This document shows, piece after piece, positions 1-5,815 of a stretch of DNA of 6,144 nucleotides. The DNA comes from Phycisphaerae bacterium (GTDB taxonomy: Bacteria > Planctomycetota > Phycisphaerae > UBA1845 > Fen-1342), in assembly GCA_016935035.1 (NCBI GenBank), contig JAFGRR010000428.1, positions 1-6,144 on the forward strand, in the 5' to 3' direction. The number at the start of each line of letters is the position of its first letter. Position 1 is the stretch's first letter. Under the pieces are notes generated by a model that saw nothing but the letters and a program-made list of their open reading frames with translations, was not told the DNA's origin and made no database searches. The position numbers were made by a program, and so were the translations under genes.

Positions 1-1577
1 AAATGGTGACAGACAAGCCGCTGGTCAACATGACGCTGGCGGCGGAGAACCTGAGCGACGCGCCCCTCACGGTCACATTTGAGCAGAGCGGTCCGATCGG
101 AATCCCGCGCGAGCAGATGCAGTATGACATGCGGCGTCTGATGGCGGCGTTCAAGAACGGCGGCGGAGCGATCAAGCTCAGCCGCGCCAAGAACCGGGAG
201 GCAATTCACAAGTCGGTCAACACAACCGGCCAGCCGTTTGTCTTCGCGCCGGACGAGAAGCAGACCTACGCCTGGACAGCGCTGACGAACCGTTTCTTCG
301 CCGTGTTCACGCGGCCGCTACCACGGACGCCGGACAGCTCAACGGTGTCCGTATTCGCTATCGCGGGCACAATCGCGGCGCCGGCCATTCCCGACACGAG
401 CAATCCGGGCGACATGCAGGCGCAGATCACGATGTCACCCGTAACGGTCGTCCCAGGCGAGCAGGCGGCCCAGGCCTTCGAGATTTTCGCCGGCCCCAAG
501 GATCCCGACACGCTGGCGGTGGTGAACCCCGCGTTCGCCGATCCGACCAAGGTCGGCTATCACCTGGCGCAGTTCGCCGACCGCTCGTGCATGTGCACGT
601 TCGGGTGGCTTACGCAGCTCATGGCGTGGCTGATGCACGGGATTCAGCATGTCGTGCGCAACTACGGCATAGCGATCATCATCCTGGTGGTGATCATCCG
701 CACGGTGATGCACCCGCTGACGGTGTTTCAACAGAAGTCGATGATCAAGACGCAGGAGGGCATGGCGCGCATCCAGCCCAAGATGGACGCCATCAAGGAG
801 AAGTACGCCAACGACAAGCAGAAGCAGAACCAGGAGACCATGAAGCTCTTCAGCGAGGAGGGTGTGAATCCCGCGGCGAGTTTCGTCTCCATGATTCCGA
901 TGCTGATCCAGATGCCGATTCTGGTGGCGATGTGGATCTCGCTAAACAGTGATGTGGCGCTGCGTCACCAGCCGTTCATGTTGTGGATGCACGATCTGTC
1001 GGCGCCGGACGCCCTGATCACGTTCGGCGGCGACGGGTTGACGATTCCGATTCTGGGGCAGTTGATCTCGTGGTTCCGCAACATCCCGACGCTGAACGTG
1101 CTGCCGATCCTGATGGGCGTGAGTATGTACGTGCAGCAGAAGTACATGCCGAAGCCCGCGCAAGCTGCCAAACGCGAAGCCGCCCGCGAGAAGGCCGCCG
1201 CCGCCGGCACCGAATCCAAGGTTGAAATGCAGCTCAAACAGCAGCACATGATGGCTGTGATGATGAGCTTCCTGTTCCCACTGATGTTCTACTACATGCC
1301 GTCGGGGCTAAACCTGTACTGGATGTCGACGAACGTCTTCGGCATCTTTGAAACGCTGCTCGTTCGCCGGCAGCTTGCCGCGGAGAAGGAACGGCGTGAA
1401 CAGGGCGGTCCGCCGCCGATCAAGGGCCCGCGCAAGCCCGGCCCGATCGGGCGTTTCCTCAAACACCTCGCCGAACAGGCGGAAGAAATTCAACGCAAGG
1501 CCGACGAGATGTCGCAGCAGCAGCCAGCACCACGCAAGAAGTCACGCGACGCCGACGACAAGAAGAAAGCCAAATGA
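1..1577 (+). CDS. yidC: Membrane protein insertase YidC (5' end beyond window)
   Basis: YidC inserts and folds inner-membrane proteins, alone or with SecYEG. The frame is open from the left edge and the first Met (position 3) is probably internal. The product lacks the first transmembrane helix and part of the periplasmic beta domain. What remains (524 residues from that Met) has about 190 residues of periplasmic domain. The conserved insertase core follows: a helix near 217-239 with IIRTVMHPLT, whose Arg233 matches the groove arginine of E. coli YidC (R366). Next come a charged cytoplasmic hairpin at about 245-286 (IQPKMDAIKEKY) and helices near 293-314, 362-380, 414-432 and 435-455. Family motifs NPAASF, PMLIQMPI, LPILMGVSM and PSGLNLYW are visible. 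Oddities are extra residues near 341-365, a charged Ala/Lys/Glu insert at about 383-412 and a long basic tail (456-524) that could contact ribosomes. The stop overlaps the next gene's start. Confidence 0.96.
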   Translation, partial: MVTDKPLVNMTLAAENLSDAPLTVTFEQSGPIGIPREQMQYDMRRLMAAFKNGGGAIKLSRAKNREAIHKSVNTTGQPFVFAPDEKQTYAWTALTNRFFAVFTRPLPRTPDSSTVSVFAIAGTIAAPAIPDTSNPGDMQAQITMSPVTVVPGEQAAQAFEIFAGPKDPDTLAVVNPAFADPTKVGYHLAQFADRSCMCTFGWLTQLMAWLMHGIQHVVRNYGIAIIILVVIIRTVMHPLTVFQQKSMIKTQEGMARIQPKMDAIKEKYANDKQKQNQETMKLFSEEGVNPAASFVSMIPMLIQMPILVAMWISLNSDVALRHQPFMLWMHDLSAPDALITFGGDGLTIPILGQLISWFRNIPTLNVLPILMGVSMYVQQKYMPKPAQAAKREAAREKAAAAGTESKVEMQLKQQHMMAVMMSFLFPLMFYYMPSGLNLYWMSTNVFGIFETLLVRRQLAAEKERREQGGPPPIKGPRKPGPIGRFLKHLAEQAEEIQRKADEMSQQQPAPRKKSRDADDKKKAK

Positions 1578-2416
1578 GTACTAGTTTTCTCGATCCCGGC
1601 GATGCCCGGGCAATCGCCGACCTGCGACATCTGGCCGAACAGGCGGCGCGCGCCGGCGGAGCAGTGGCACGCGCGCGGTACGAAACCGATCTCAACATCC
1701 GGCTCAAGGCTGATCGCAGCGAAGTCAGCGACGCGGACGAGGCCGCACAGCGCGCCATCATCGACATGATCCAGGCCGCGCGCCCGGATGACTCGTTCAT
1801 CGGCGAGGAACAACTCGACACGAGTTCTCCTCCCCCACCGCCGACAAACAACAAAGTCTGCTGGGTCATTGATCCGATCGACGGCACGCGGAACTACATC
1901 CGGCGAATGGGCGACTATTCGACTTGTGTGGCGGCGATGCACGGCGGCATGCCGATCGTGGGCGTGGTCTACGATCCGCAGCGCGACCGACTGTATTCCG
2001 CCGCCCGCGGCGAAGATCTCACCGTCAACGGCGTCGCAATCCGCCATGACAAGTGTGAGAAGGACGCGAAGTGCCCACGCCGCAAGGTGCTGGTCGGCGT
2101 TCCGAGCACCGCGACGGACGTCGTGCACGGCATCGTACACGACTGGATGGACCGCTTTGTGGTGCGCAACTACGGCTCGACCGCGATCCACCTGGCGCTG
2201 GTGGCCGCGGGCCAGCTCGACGCGGCGATCTCCGCCAATTCAAAGTTGTGGGACATCGCGGCCGGCTGGATGCTGGTCGTGGCCGGCGGCGGACGCATGA
2301 CCTCGCCGACCGGACCGCCGCTCTTCCCCATGGACGTCAGCACCTACCGAATCGAGGAAATGCCGACGCTGGCAATCAGCGGCGCCGCGGATGATCGAAT
2401 CAGCATCACCCTCTGA
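1574..2416 (+). CDS. Inositol monophosphatase family protein
   Basis: This is a magnesium-dependent sugar-phosphate phosphatase of the IMPase fold, 280 residues, cytoplasmic. The metal-site motifs are complete: GEE at 77-79, WVIDPIDGTRNY at 97-108 (Asp100, Asp103) and LWDIAAG at 225-231 (Asp227). An N-terminal KADRSEVSDADEAA segment (45-58) and RNYGSTAIHLALVAAG (198-213) also fit the family. The substrate cannot be read from sequence. Inositol-1-phosphate, histidinol-phosphate and 3'-phosphoadenosine-5'-phosphate phosphatases all share these motifs, and the KADRSEVSDAD segment resembles histidinol-phosphatase-like members. An odd feature is five consecutive prolines (86-90) just after GEE, in the loop before the DPIDGT strand. 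The ATG sits inside the yidC stop region (ATGA, four-base overlap), which suggests translational coupling. No T-rich terminator follows on this strand, only the hairpin at 2450-2480. Confidence 0.93.
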   Translation: MSTSFLDPGDARAIADLRHLAEQAARAGGAVARARYETDLNIRLKADRSEVSDADEAAQRAIIDMIQAARPDDSFIGEEQLDTSSPPPPPTNNKVCWVIDPIDGTRNYIRRMGDYSTCVAAMHGGMPIVGVVYDPQRDRLYSAARGEDLTVNGVAIRHDKCEKDAKCPRRKVLVGVPSTATDVVHGIVHDWMDRFVVRNYGSTAIHLALVAAGQLDAAISANSKLWDIAAGWMLVVAGGGRMTSPTGPPLFPMDVSTYRIEEMPTLAISGAADDRISITL

Positions 2417-2440
2417 CCCGACACCGGTCCTGACGCCAAC

Positions 2441-2480
2441 CCAAAAAAGAATCACGGCAGGCTCCAAGCCTGCCGTGATT
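2441..2480 (-). terminator. Intrinsic terminator of the PEP-CTERM gene, between convergent genes
   Basis: A perfect 14-bp inverted repeat (2450-2463 with 2467-2480) has a 3-base loop. On the minus strand it is followed at once by TTCTTTTTT (complement of 2443-2451). It therefore fits a rho-independent terminator about 45 bases past the PEP-CTERM stop. On the plus strand the hairpin is followed by GTGAGAGTCA with no T-tract, so it would be a weak terminator, or only a 3'-end stabiliser, for the yidC-phosphatase transcript. Its place between two convergent units would allow it to serve both. Confidence 0.85.
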
Positions 2481-2524
2481 GTGAGAGTCAGATAGTCTTG
2501 CAACGCCGATCGATGGCTAGTCGA

Positions 2525-3220
2525 TTAGCGACGGCGCGCCAGAAGGCCCGCCAGGCCGAGCAGCAACAGAGCAGTCGGCTCGGGGACAACACCGATCTCC
2601 CAACCGAAGTTGGCGACCGGGCTTCCACCGAACCAGTACCAGGCACCATCGCGGTAGAAGTCGTCAGTGCTCGAACCGATGGTCGGCGGGTTGAAAAGGA
2701 TCTGGCCGACGCGCTCGGCACCGCCCTGGATATCGCTGATCGTCAGCGTCGCCAGGATGTCGGTGCTGAGGTTGATCGTCTGGCTCTGGGCGATGTCGCT
2801 CACGGTGAGCATGGTGTAGTACCCAGGCGTCAGTCCGGTGAACGTCACATTGTCGTAAGCCAGCGTTCCGGCCAAGTCGAAGCTGCTCGTACCGCTGTTG
2901 TAGTTGTAGAACTTGAGCGTCAGGTCAGCGCCCGTCAGCGGGAGGGTCGAGTTGCTGCTGTTGTAGACCGAGAAAGTCACCGAGTCGAGCGGGCCGGCTC
3001 CCGTCGTCAGAAGCTCGTCACCGATTTCCTCGGCTGGCGGGTTCAGACGTGAGTAGCCCGATGTCGCCGTAGCGACGTTCGAATACACGACCGTGGAGCG
3101 TGTCGAGTCGCCCATCGACGGAACCGCTCCTACAGGCAGTGGATCGGCCGTTTCGAGATCCAGTGCCAGCGCTGGCAGTGCCAGCGCCACTATTGCCGCT
3201 AACGCCAGTAATCTGTTCAT
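2525..3220 (-). CDS. PEP-CTERM sorting domain-containing secreted protein
   Basis: A 231-residue exported protein of unknown function. It starts with a short basic head (MNR) and a hydrophobic signal segment (residues 4-20, ending ALPALAL). The mature body is rich in Ser, Thr, Asn, Gly and Tyr and looks beta-stranded, with phrases such as LDSVTFSVYNSSN and LTLKFYNYNSG. It ends in the classic PEP-CTERM tail: VPEP at 212-215, a hydrophobic stretch 216-228 and a terminal RRR. By family knowledge such tails are recognised by an exosortase, and these proteins are linked to the cell surface or exopolysaccharide. No exosortase gene is in this window. No enzymatic motif is visible, and cysteines are absent. 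The ATG is supported by AGGAGG eight bases upstream. A shadow frame exists on the other strand, but the signal peptide and sorting tail make this strand the coding one. The gene is transcribed alone and ends at the terminator 2441-2480. Confidence 0.92.
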   Translation of the reverse strand: MNRLLALAAIVALALPALALDLETADPLPVGAVPSMGDSTRSTVVYSNVATATSGYSRLNPPAEEIGDELLTTGAGPLDSVTFSVYNSSNSTLPLTGADLTLKFYNYNSGTSSFDLAGTLAYDNVTFTGLTPGYYTMLTVSDIAQSQTINLSTDILATLTISDIQGGAERVGQILFNPPTIGSSTDDFYRDGAWYWFGGSPVANFGWEIGVVPEPTALLLLGLAGLLARRR

Positions 3221-3228
3221 CCCAATCT

Positions 3229-3234
3229 CCTCCT
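3229..3234 (-). promoter_or_regulatory. Strong Shine-Dalgarno site of the PEP-CTERM gene
   Basis: On the minus strand the sequence is AGGAGG, eight bases before the ATG at 3220-3218. It is a full match to the anti-Shine-Dalgarno core and fixes the start codon. Confidence 0.85.
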
Positions 3235-3236
3235 AT

Positions 3237-3843
3237 AAGGAATCACGGGCGATGGCGCGGGGCCACCCCGCGGCCGCGTTTCCCGTACTCAACTAAACGC
3301 ATGTCTTCAGTACGTCACCGCGCGCACACGTATTCGTCACACCGCATATACGCGGCACGAGTACGAGTATACGTGTCAATGACGAAACGACCCTCACAAC
3401 CAAACGCACTCAGAAGCAGCCGCGAGATATGCCTGCTTCCGTTCCTCAATACGCCCAGCCCACTACTACTATATGCAGGCCGCCCCTGCCTAGAGAAGCC
3501 TATCTTCGGTTTCACTGGACCTGGATTTTTTCTCTGCCCAGCGCCCGCTAATAGACTGTACGCGGCGACAAACCATAGGCATGAGCGAGCGCGGTACATG
3601 GGGCAAGTGGACACTACGCCCGAATGTATATGCCCCAGGTGATCAATGGCCAGAAGTTTGGAGCTCACGCCGTGCCACAGTCACGTCCTCTAACTCATCC
3701 GCAACGGGTAGTCAGAGCACCGCACCGATGGTCGCCCGCGAGACTGGTCTCGTCGCAGTCGCTTACGAGCCCCCTATTCGTCTGCCGCCCCTAGGCAGCT
3801 GCACCTTCCGGTGTATGCCACAGCAGTGGAAGGAGCACAAAGC
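3237..3843. other. Gene-free stretch of about 600 bases with small inverted repeats
   Basis: I find no believable gene here. The short open frames have no family resemblance, no good ribosome binding site and atypical composition. G+C is about 52% across 3361-3480, against about 63% in a coding line of the phosphatase gene. Small structures seen include an imperfect inverted repeat (3326-3337 with 3363-3376, inner stem 3342-3345/3352-3355) and a short stem 3475-3479/3485-3489. Others are the near-palindrome 3739-3752, a stem 3782-3786/3794-3798 with a 7-base loop, and a GNRA-type hairpin 3802-3813 on the minus strand. Possible minus-strand promoter elements are TTGACA (3379-3374), TATACT (3370-3365) and TATATG (3350-3345). 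None pair at the usual 16-18 base spacing, so I do not call a promoter. No tRNA T-loop consensus or known RNA signature was seen. Confidence 0.6.
3256..3272 (-). promoter_or_regulatory. GC-rich leader hairpin upstream of the PEP-CTERM gene
   Basis: A perfect 7-bp all-G/C stem (3256-3262 with 3266-3272) with a 3-base loop lies about 22 bases upstream of the ribosome binding site. If transcription starts further upstream it would sit in the mRNA leader, where it might stabilise the message or affect translation. No T-tract follows it, so it is not a standard terminator. The pairing is seen directly; the role is inferred. Confidence 0.4.
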
Positions 3844-3877
3844 ACGAGAGCCCGATCGAAATCGATCGGGCTCTCGT
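3844..3877 (-). terminator. Terminator hairpin after rplL
   Basis: A perfect 15-bp inverted repeat (3844-3858 with 3863-3877) with a 4-base loop begins 27 bases after the rplL stop. On the minus strand the following bases read GCTTTGTGCTCC, only a short T-run, so release may be less efficient than at a classical intrinsic terminator. It marks the probable end of the rplK-A-J-L transcript. On the plus strand no T-tract follows. Confidence 0.72.
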
Positions 3878-3904
3878 TGACACGCCTTTGATTCGCGTGC
3901 GCGG

Positions 3905-4327
3905 CTATTCGACGGCGACAGTCGCGCCGGCGGTCTCGAGTTCCTTCCGCCACTTCTCGGCGTCTTCCTTGCTGACACCCTCGAGAACTGGCTTCGGCGC
4001 CTCGTCCACCAGGGCCTTGGCTTCCTTGAGGCCCAGGTCGGTGCGCGCGGCTCGGACGACCTTGATGACCTGGAGCTTCTTGTCGCCGGCAGCCTTGATG
4101 ACGACGTTGAACTCGGTCTGCTCTTCAGCAGCGTCGGCCGGGCCCGCGGCGGCCGGACCGGCCATCATGACGGCGCCGCCAGCGGCGGGCTTGATGCCGT
4201 ACTCATCTTCGAGGTAATCCGCGAGCGACTTGGCCTTGATCAGGGTCAGTCCCGCGATCTTGTCACCGATCTCTTTGATGTCCGCGTCGAATACCTTCGC
4301 GGGGGCTTCCGCTGGTGCATCTGCCAT
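3905..4327 (-). CDS. rplL: 50S ribosomal protein L7/L12
   Basis: L7/L12 forms dimers on the L10 stalk of the large subunit and recruits and stimulates translation GTPases. The product has 140 residues, slightly longer than the usual 120-130 because of an Ala/Pro-rich start (MADAPAEAPAKVF). The N-terminal dimerisation helices cover about 14-46 (IKEIGDKIAGLTLIKAKSLADYL). A flexible Ala/Gly/Pro hinge spans 47-70. The compact C-terminal domain (71-140) carries the family signature: TEFNVVIKAAGDKKLQVIKV, then LGLKEAKALVDEAPKPVLEG and KEDAEKW. The ATG is preceded by GGAG nine bases upstream. The gene lies 162 bases after rplJ, an unusually long spacer within this cluster, and is followed by a hairpin terminator rather than rpoB. 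Confidence 0.97.
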   Translation of the reverse strand: MADAPAEAPAKVFDADIKEIGDKIAGLTLIKAKSLADYLEDEYGIKPAAGGAVMMAGPAAAGPADAAEEQTEFNVVIKAAGDKKLQVIKVVRAARTDLGLKEAKALVDEAPKPVLEGVSKEDAEKWRKELETAGATVAVE

Positions 4328-4489
4328 GATTCAAATCTCCACGACTGCAAAAGTGTCGACCGTGCTGATAGCTGAGACCCCGCTGGCCTCATTTAATCCG
4401 TCTGATGGAGCAGTCAGCAACGCATCGTCTATTTCCACAACTCAGGACGAGCCACCGGTGGCGCGGCCGTCCGAACGTCGCCCGCCACG
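4328..4489 (-). promoter_or_regulatory. rplJ-rplL intergenic spacer with possible hairpins
   Basis: This 162-base spacer precedes rplL. It holds a self-complementary 12-mer, GCCACCGGTGGC (4451-4462). It also holds a 6-bp stem-loop on the minus strand (GAGGCC at 4390-4385 with GGTCTC at 4379-4374, one G-U pair, 5-base loop) and a 4-bp CTGA/TCAG stem (4416-4401). An A/T-rich GGATTAAAT (4399-4391) could contain a -10 element, but I see no convincing -35. Leader, processing site or internal promoter are all possible. L12 is needed in several copies per ribosome, so separate control here would make sense, but that is inference. Confidence 0.35.
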
Positions 4490-5032
4490 CTAGGCCGACT
4501 TGGCGACGACTTCCTCACCATCTTCCAACTTCTCGATCAGGGCCTTGATGCAACCGGCCACGCCGCCGCTGGACACCAGCACGCCGGCGATGTTCGCTCC
4601 GGGCGACAGGGCCATGCCGATGATGCGAGCTTGCAGGTCGGCCTTGCTCGGCATCTTGGCGAGGCCTTCCACACGCGACTCATCGAAGTACTCGCCCTCG
4701 AGCACGGCGCCGCGCAGCTTGAGCCCCTTGAGTTTCGGCAGCCATCCCTCGATGGTCTTGGCCACGTCCACAAGTGAGTCACCGCCCGTGACCAGGGCCG
4801 CCGGACCAACAAGCTGCTCGGCCAGCTTGCTGAGCGGGCCATCGGCAACGGCGCGACGGAAGAGGGCATTCTTGATGACCTCGAGCCGCATGTTCTTTGC
4901 GACCAGGTCGCGGCGCAGATCGTTCGTCTCGATTCCGCCGGTCTTGATCAGCTCGACCCACAGCGCGCTGTCCATCTCGGCGTAGCGCGACTGGAGTTCA
5001 TTGGTGATCAGCTCTTTGACTGGTTTGCTCAT
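4490..5032 (-). CDS. rplJ: 50S ribosomal protein L10
   Basis: L10 anchors the L12 dimers to 23S rRNA at the base of the GTPase stalk. The 180-residue product has the usual layout. The N-terminal rRNA-binding part includes NDLRRDLVAKNMRLEVIKNALFRRA (residues 37-61), the counterpart of the common VKNTLLRRA signature. A middle region follows (GPAALVTGGD near 76-85; LKLRGAVLEGEYFD near 104-117). The C-terminal helix (about 153-172, GGVAGCIKALIEKLED) is where L12 dimers bind in the family. The ATG at 5032 is preceded by GGAG nine bases upstream, which overlaps the end of rplA. With only 6 bases between the genes, translation of rplJ is probably coupled to rplA, and the usual L10 autoregulatory leader has no room. 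Confidence 0.97.
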   Translation of the reverse strand: MSKPVKELITNELQSRYAEMDSALWVELIKTGGIETNDLRRDLVAKNMRLEVIKNALFRRAVADGPLSKLAEQLVGPAALVTGGDSLVDVAKTIEGWLPKLKGLKLRGAVLEGEYFDESRVEGLAKMPSKADLQARIIGMALSPGANIAGVLVSSGGVAGCIKALIEKLEDGEEVVAKSA

Positions 5033-5038
5033 CTCAGA

Positions 5039-5734
5039 TCACTCCGCGGCTATGCTCGCCGCCTCGATTTCGACGGCCGGGGTCATGGTCCCGCTGATGC
5101 AGACTTTCCTGACAAACACACCCTTGGCCGCCGACGGCTTCATCCGCCGAATGTGACGCACAAAGGCTATGATATTCTCTTTCAGATCGGCCGGGTCAAA
5201 GCTGAGCTTACCGACGACGGCGTGGACGTTGCCGCCCGCGTCGTTGCGAAACTCGACCTTACCGGCGGCATAGTCCTTGACGGCGGTGGCAATGTCGGGC
5301 GTCACGGTGCCGCTCTTGGGCGAGGGCATCTTGCCCTGCGGGCCCAGCACGCGGCCGAGCTTGCCAACCTTGCCCATCACCGCCGGGTGAGCGACGGCAA
5401 CATCGAAGTCCATCCAGCCTTTCTGGATCTTGTCGACGAGTTCGTCGGCGCCGGCCTCGATGGCACCGGCGGCCTTGGCGTTCTCTACCTCGTTCTCCGG
5501 GCAGAAGGCGATGACGCGCTTGGCTTTCCCGATGCCCTTGGGCAGGCTGATCGAGCCGCGGATCATCTGGTCGGCCTGTCGGGCATCGATGCCGAGGTGG
5601 CAGACCAGGTCAACCGTCTGGTCGAACTTCGTCTTGGAGAGGGTTTTGAGGGTTTTGAGGGCGTCGTCGAGTTCGACAGGAGTGGTTTTGACTCGTTCGA
5701 CGTCCTTGTTGTAGCGTTTGCTACGCGCTCGCAT
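5039..5734 (-). CDS. rplA: 50S ribosomal protein L1
   Basis: L1 forms the mobile stalk that helps deacylated tRNA leave the E site. In many bacteria it also represses its own operon by binding mRNA. With the ATG at 5734 the product has 231 residues, the normal family length, and begins MRARSKRYNKD, like other L1 proteins. The L1 signature is clear: LGRVLGPQGKMPSPKSGTVT at 126-145, with GTVT ending the RNA-binding motif, and MKPSAAKGVFVRKV near 198-211. An in-frame GTG at 5749 would add five residues (MGACA). I reject it because the only good Shine-Dalgarno site (GGGAG, 5747-5743) overlaps that GTG and sits eight bases before the ATG. It follows rplK by 81 bases and precedes rplJ by 6. Confidence 0.96.
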   Translation of the reverse strand: MRARSKRYNKDVERVKTTPVELDDALKTLKTLSKTKFDQTVDLVCHLGIDARQADQMIRGSISLPKGIGKAKRVIAFCPENEVENAKAAGAIEAGADELVDKIQKGWMDFDVAVAHPAVMGKVGKLGRVLGPQGKMPSPKSGTVTPDIATAVKDYAAGKVEFRNDAGGNVHAVVGKLSFDPADLKENIIAFVRHIRRMKPSAAKGVFVRKVCISGTMTPAVEIEAASIAAE

Positions 5735-5742
5735 CGCACATG

Positions 5743-5747
5743 CTCCC
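5743..5747 (-). promoter_or_regulatory. Ribosome binding site that decides the rplA start
   Basis: GGGAG on the minus strand, eight bases before the ATG at 5734-5732. It overlaps the alternative upstream GTG (5749-5747), which has no Shine-Dalgarno site of its own. The 231-residue form of L1 is therefore preferred. Confidence 0.75.
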
Positions 5748-5791
5748 ACTGCTGTACGGCCCGTGGTCAGGCCCTGGGTTTATTGAAACGC

Positions 5792-5808
5792 GCCGCGCGA
5801 CGCGCGGC
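5792..5808 (-). promoter_or_regulatory. GC-rich hairpin between rplK and rplA
   Basis: An 8-bp perfect all-G/C inverted repeat around a single central base (5792-5799 with 5801-5808) starts seven bases after the rplK stop. In RNA the innermost pairs must open to form a loop. On the minus strand it is followed by GCGTTTCAATAAA, with only a 3-base T-run, so it is not a clear terminator. It could be a processing or partial-termination site, or part of an L1-responsive element. The symmetry is seen; the role is inferred. Confidence 0.35.
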
Positions 5809-5815
5809 CGCGAGT

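Noticed and set aside
2498..3052. Open frame of 184 codons on the plus strand opposite the PEP-CTERM gene
   Set aside because: It has no recognisable family. The minus strand in the same place has a signal peptide, a PEP-CTERM tail, a perfect ribosome binding site and a terminator.
3345..3379. Sigma-70 type promoter from TTGACA (3379-3374) with TATACT or TATATG
   Set aside because: TATACT lies only 3 bases from TTGACA and TATATG is 23 bases away. Neither gives the usual 16-18 base spacer, so no promoter is called.
3510..3532. Plus-strand terminator at the T-run near 3526-3532
   Set aside because: The only nearby stem (GAAGCC/GGTTTC) is short, has a wobble pair and is separated from the T-run by more than ten bases. 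No plus-strand gene precedes it.
3315..3668. Minus-strand open frame of 117 codons in the gene-free stretch
   Set aside because: It starts at GTG without a Shine-Dalgarno site, its composition looks random and Cys/Arg-rich, and it resembles no family.
3795..3820. Possible SRP RNA: CCGGAAGG-containing hairpin on the minus strand
   Set aside because: The GGAA loop and flanking pairs resemble the SRP RNA tip, but the conserved CAGG and AGCAG internal-loop sequences are missing. It is better treated as a plain GNRA hairpin.
3581..3880. Plus-strand open frame of 99 codons
   Set aside because: It runs into the rplL terminator hairpin, shows no family resemblance and has no convincing ribosome binding site.
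5735..5749. GTG start at 5749 for rplA
   Set aside because: It has no Shine-Dalgarno site upstream, while GGGAG is ideally placed for the ATG at 5734. The extra MGACA is not typical of L1 proteins.
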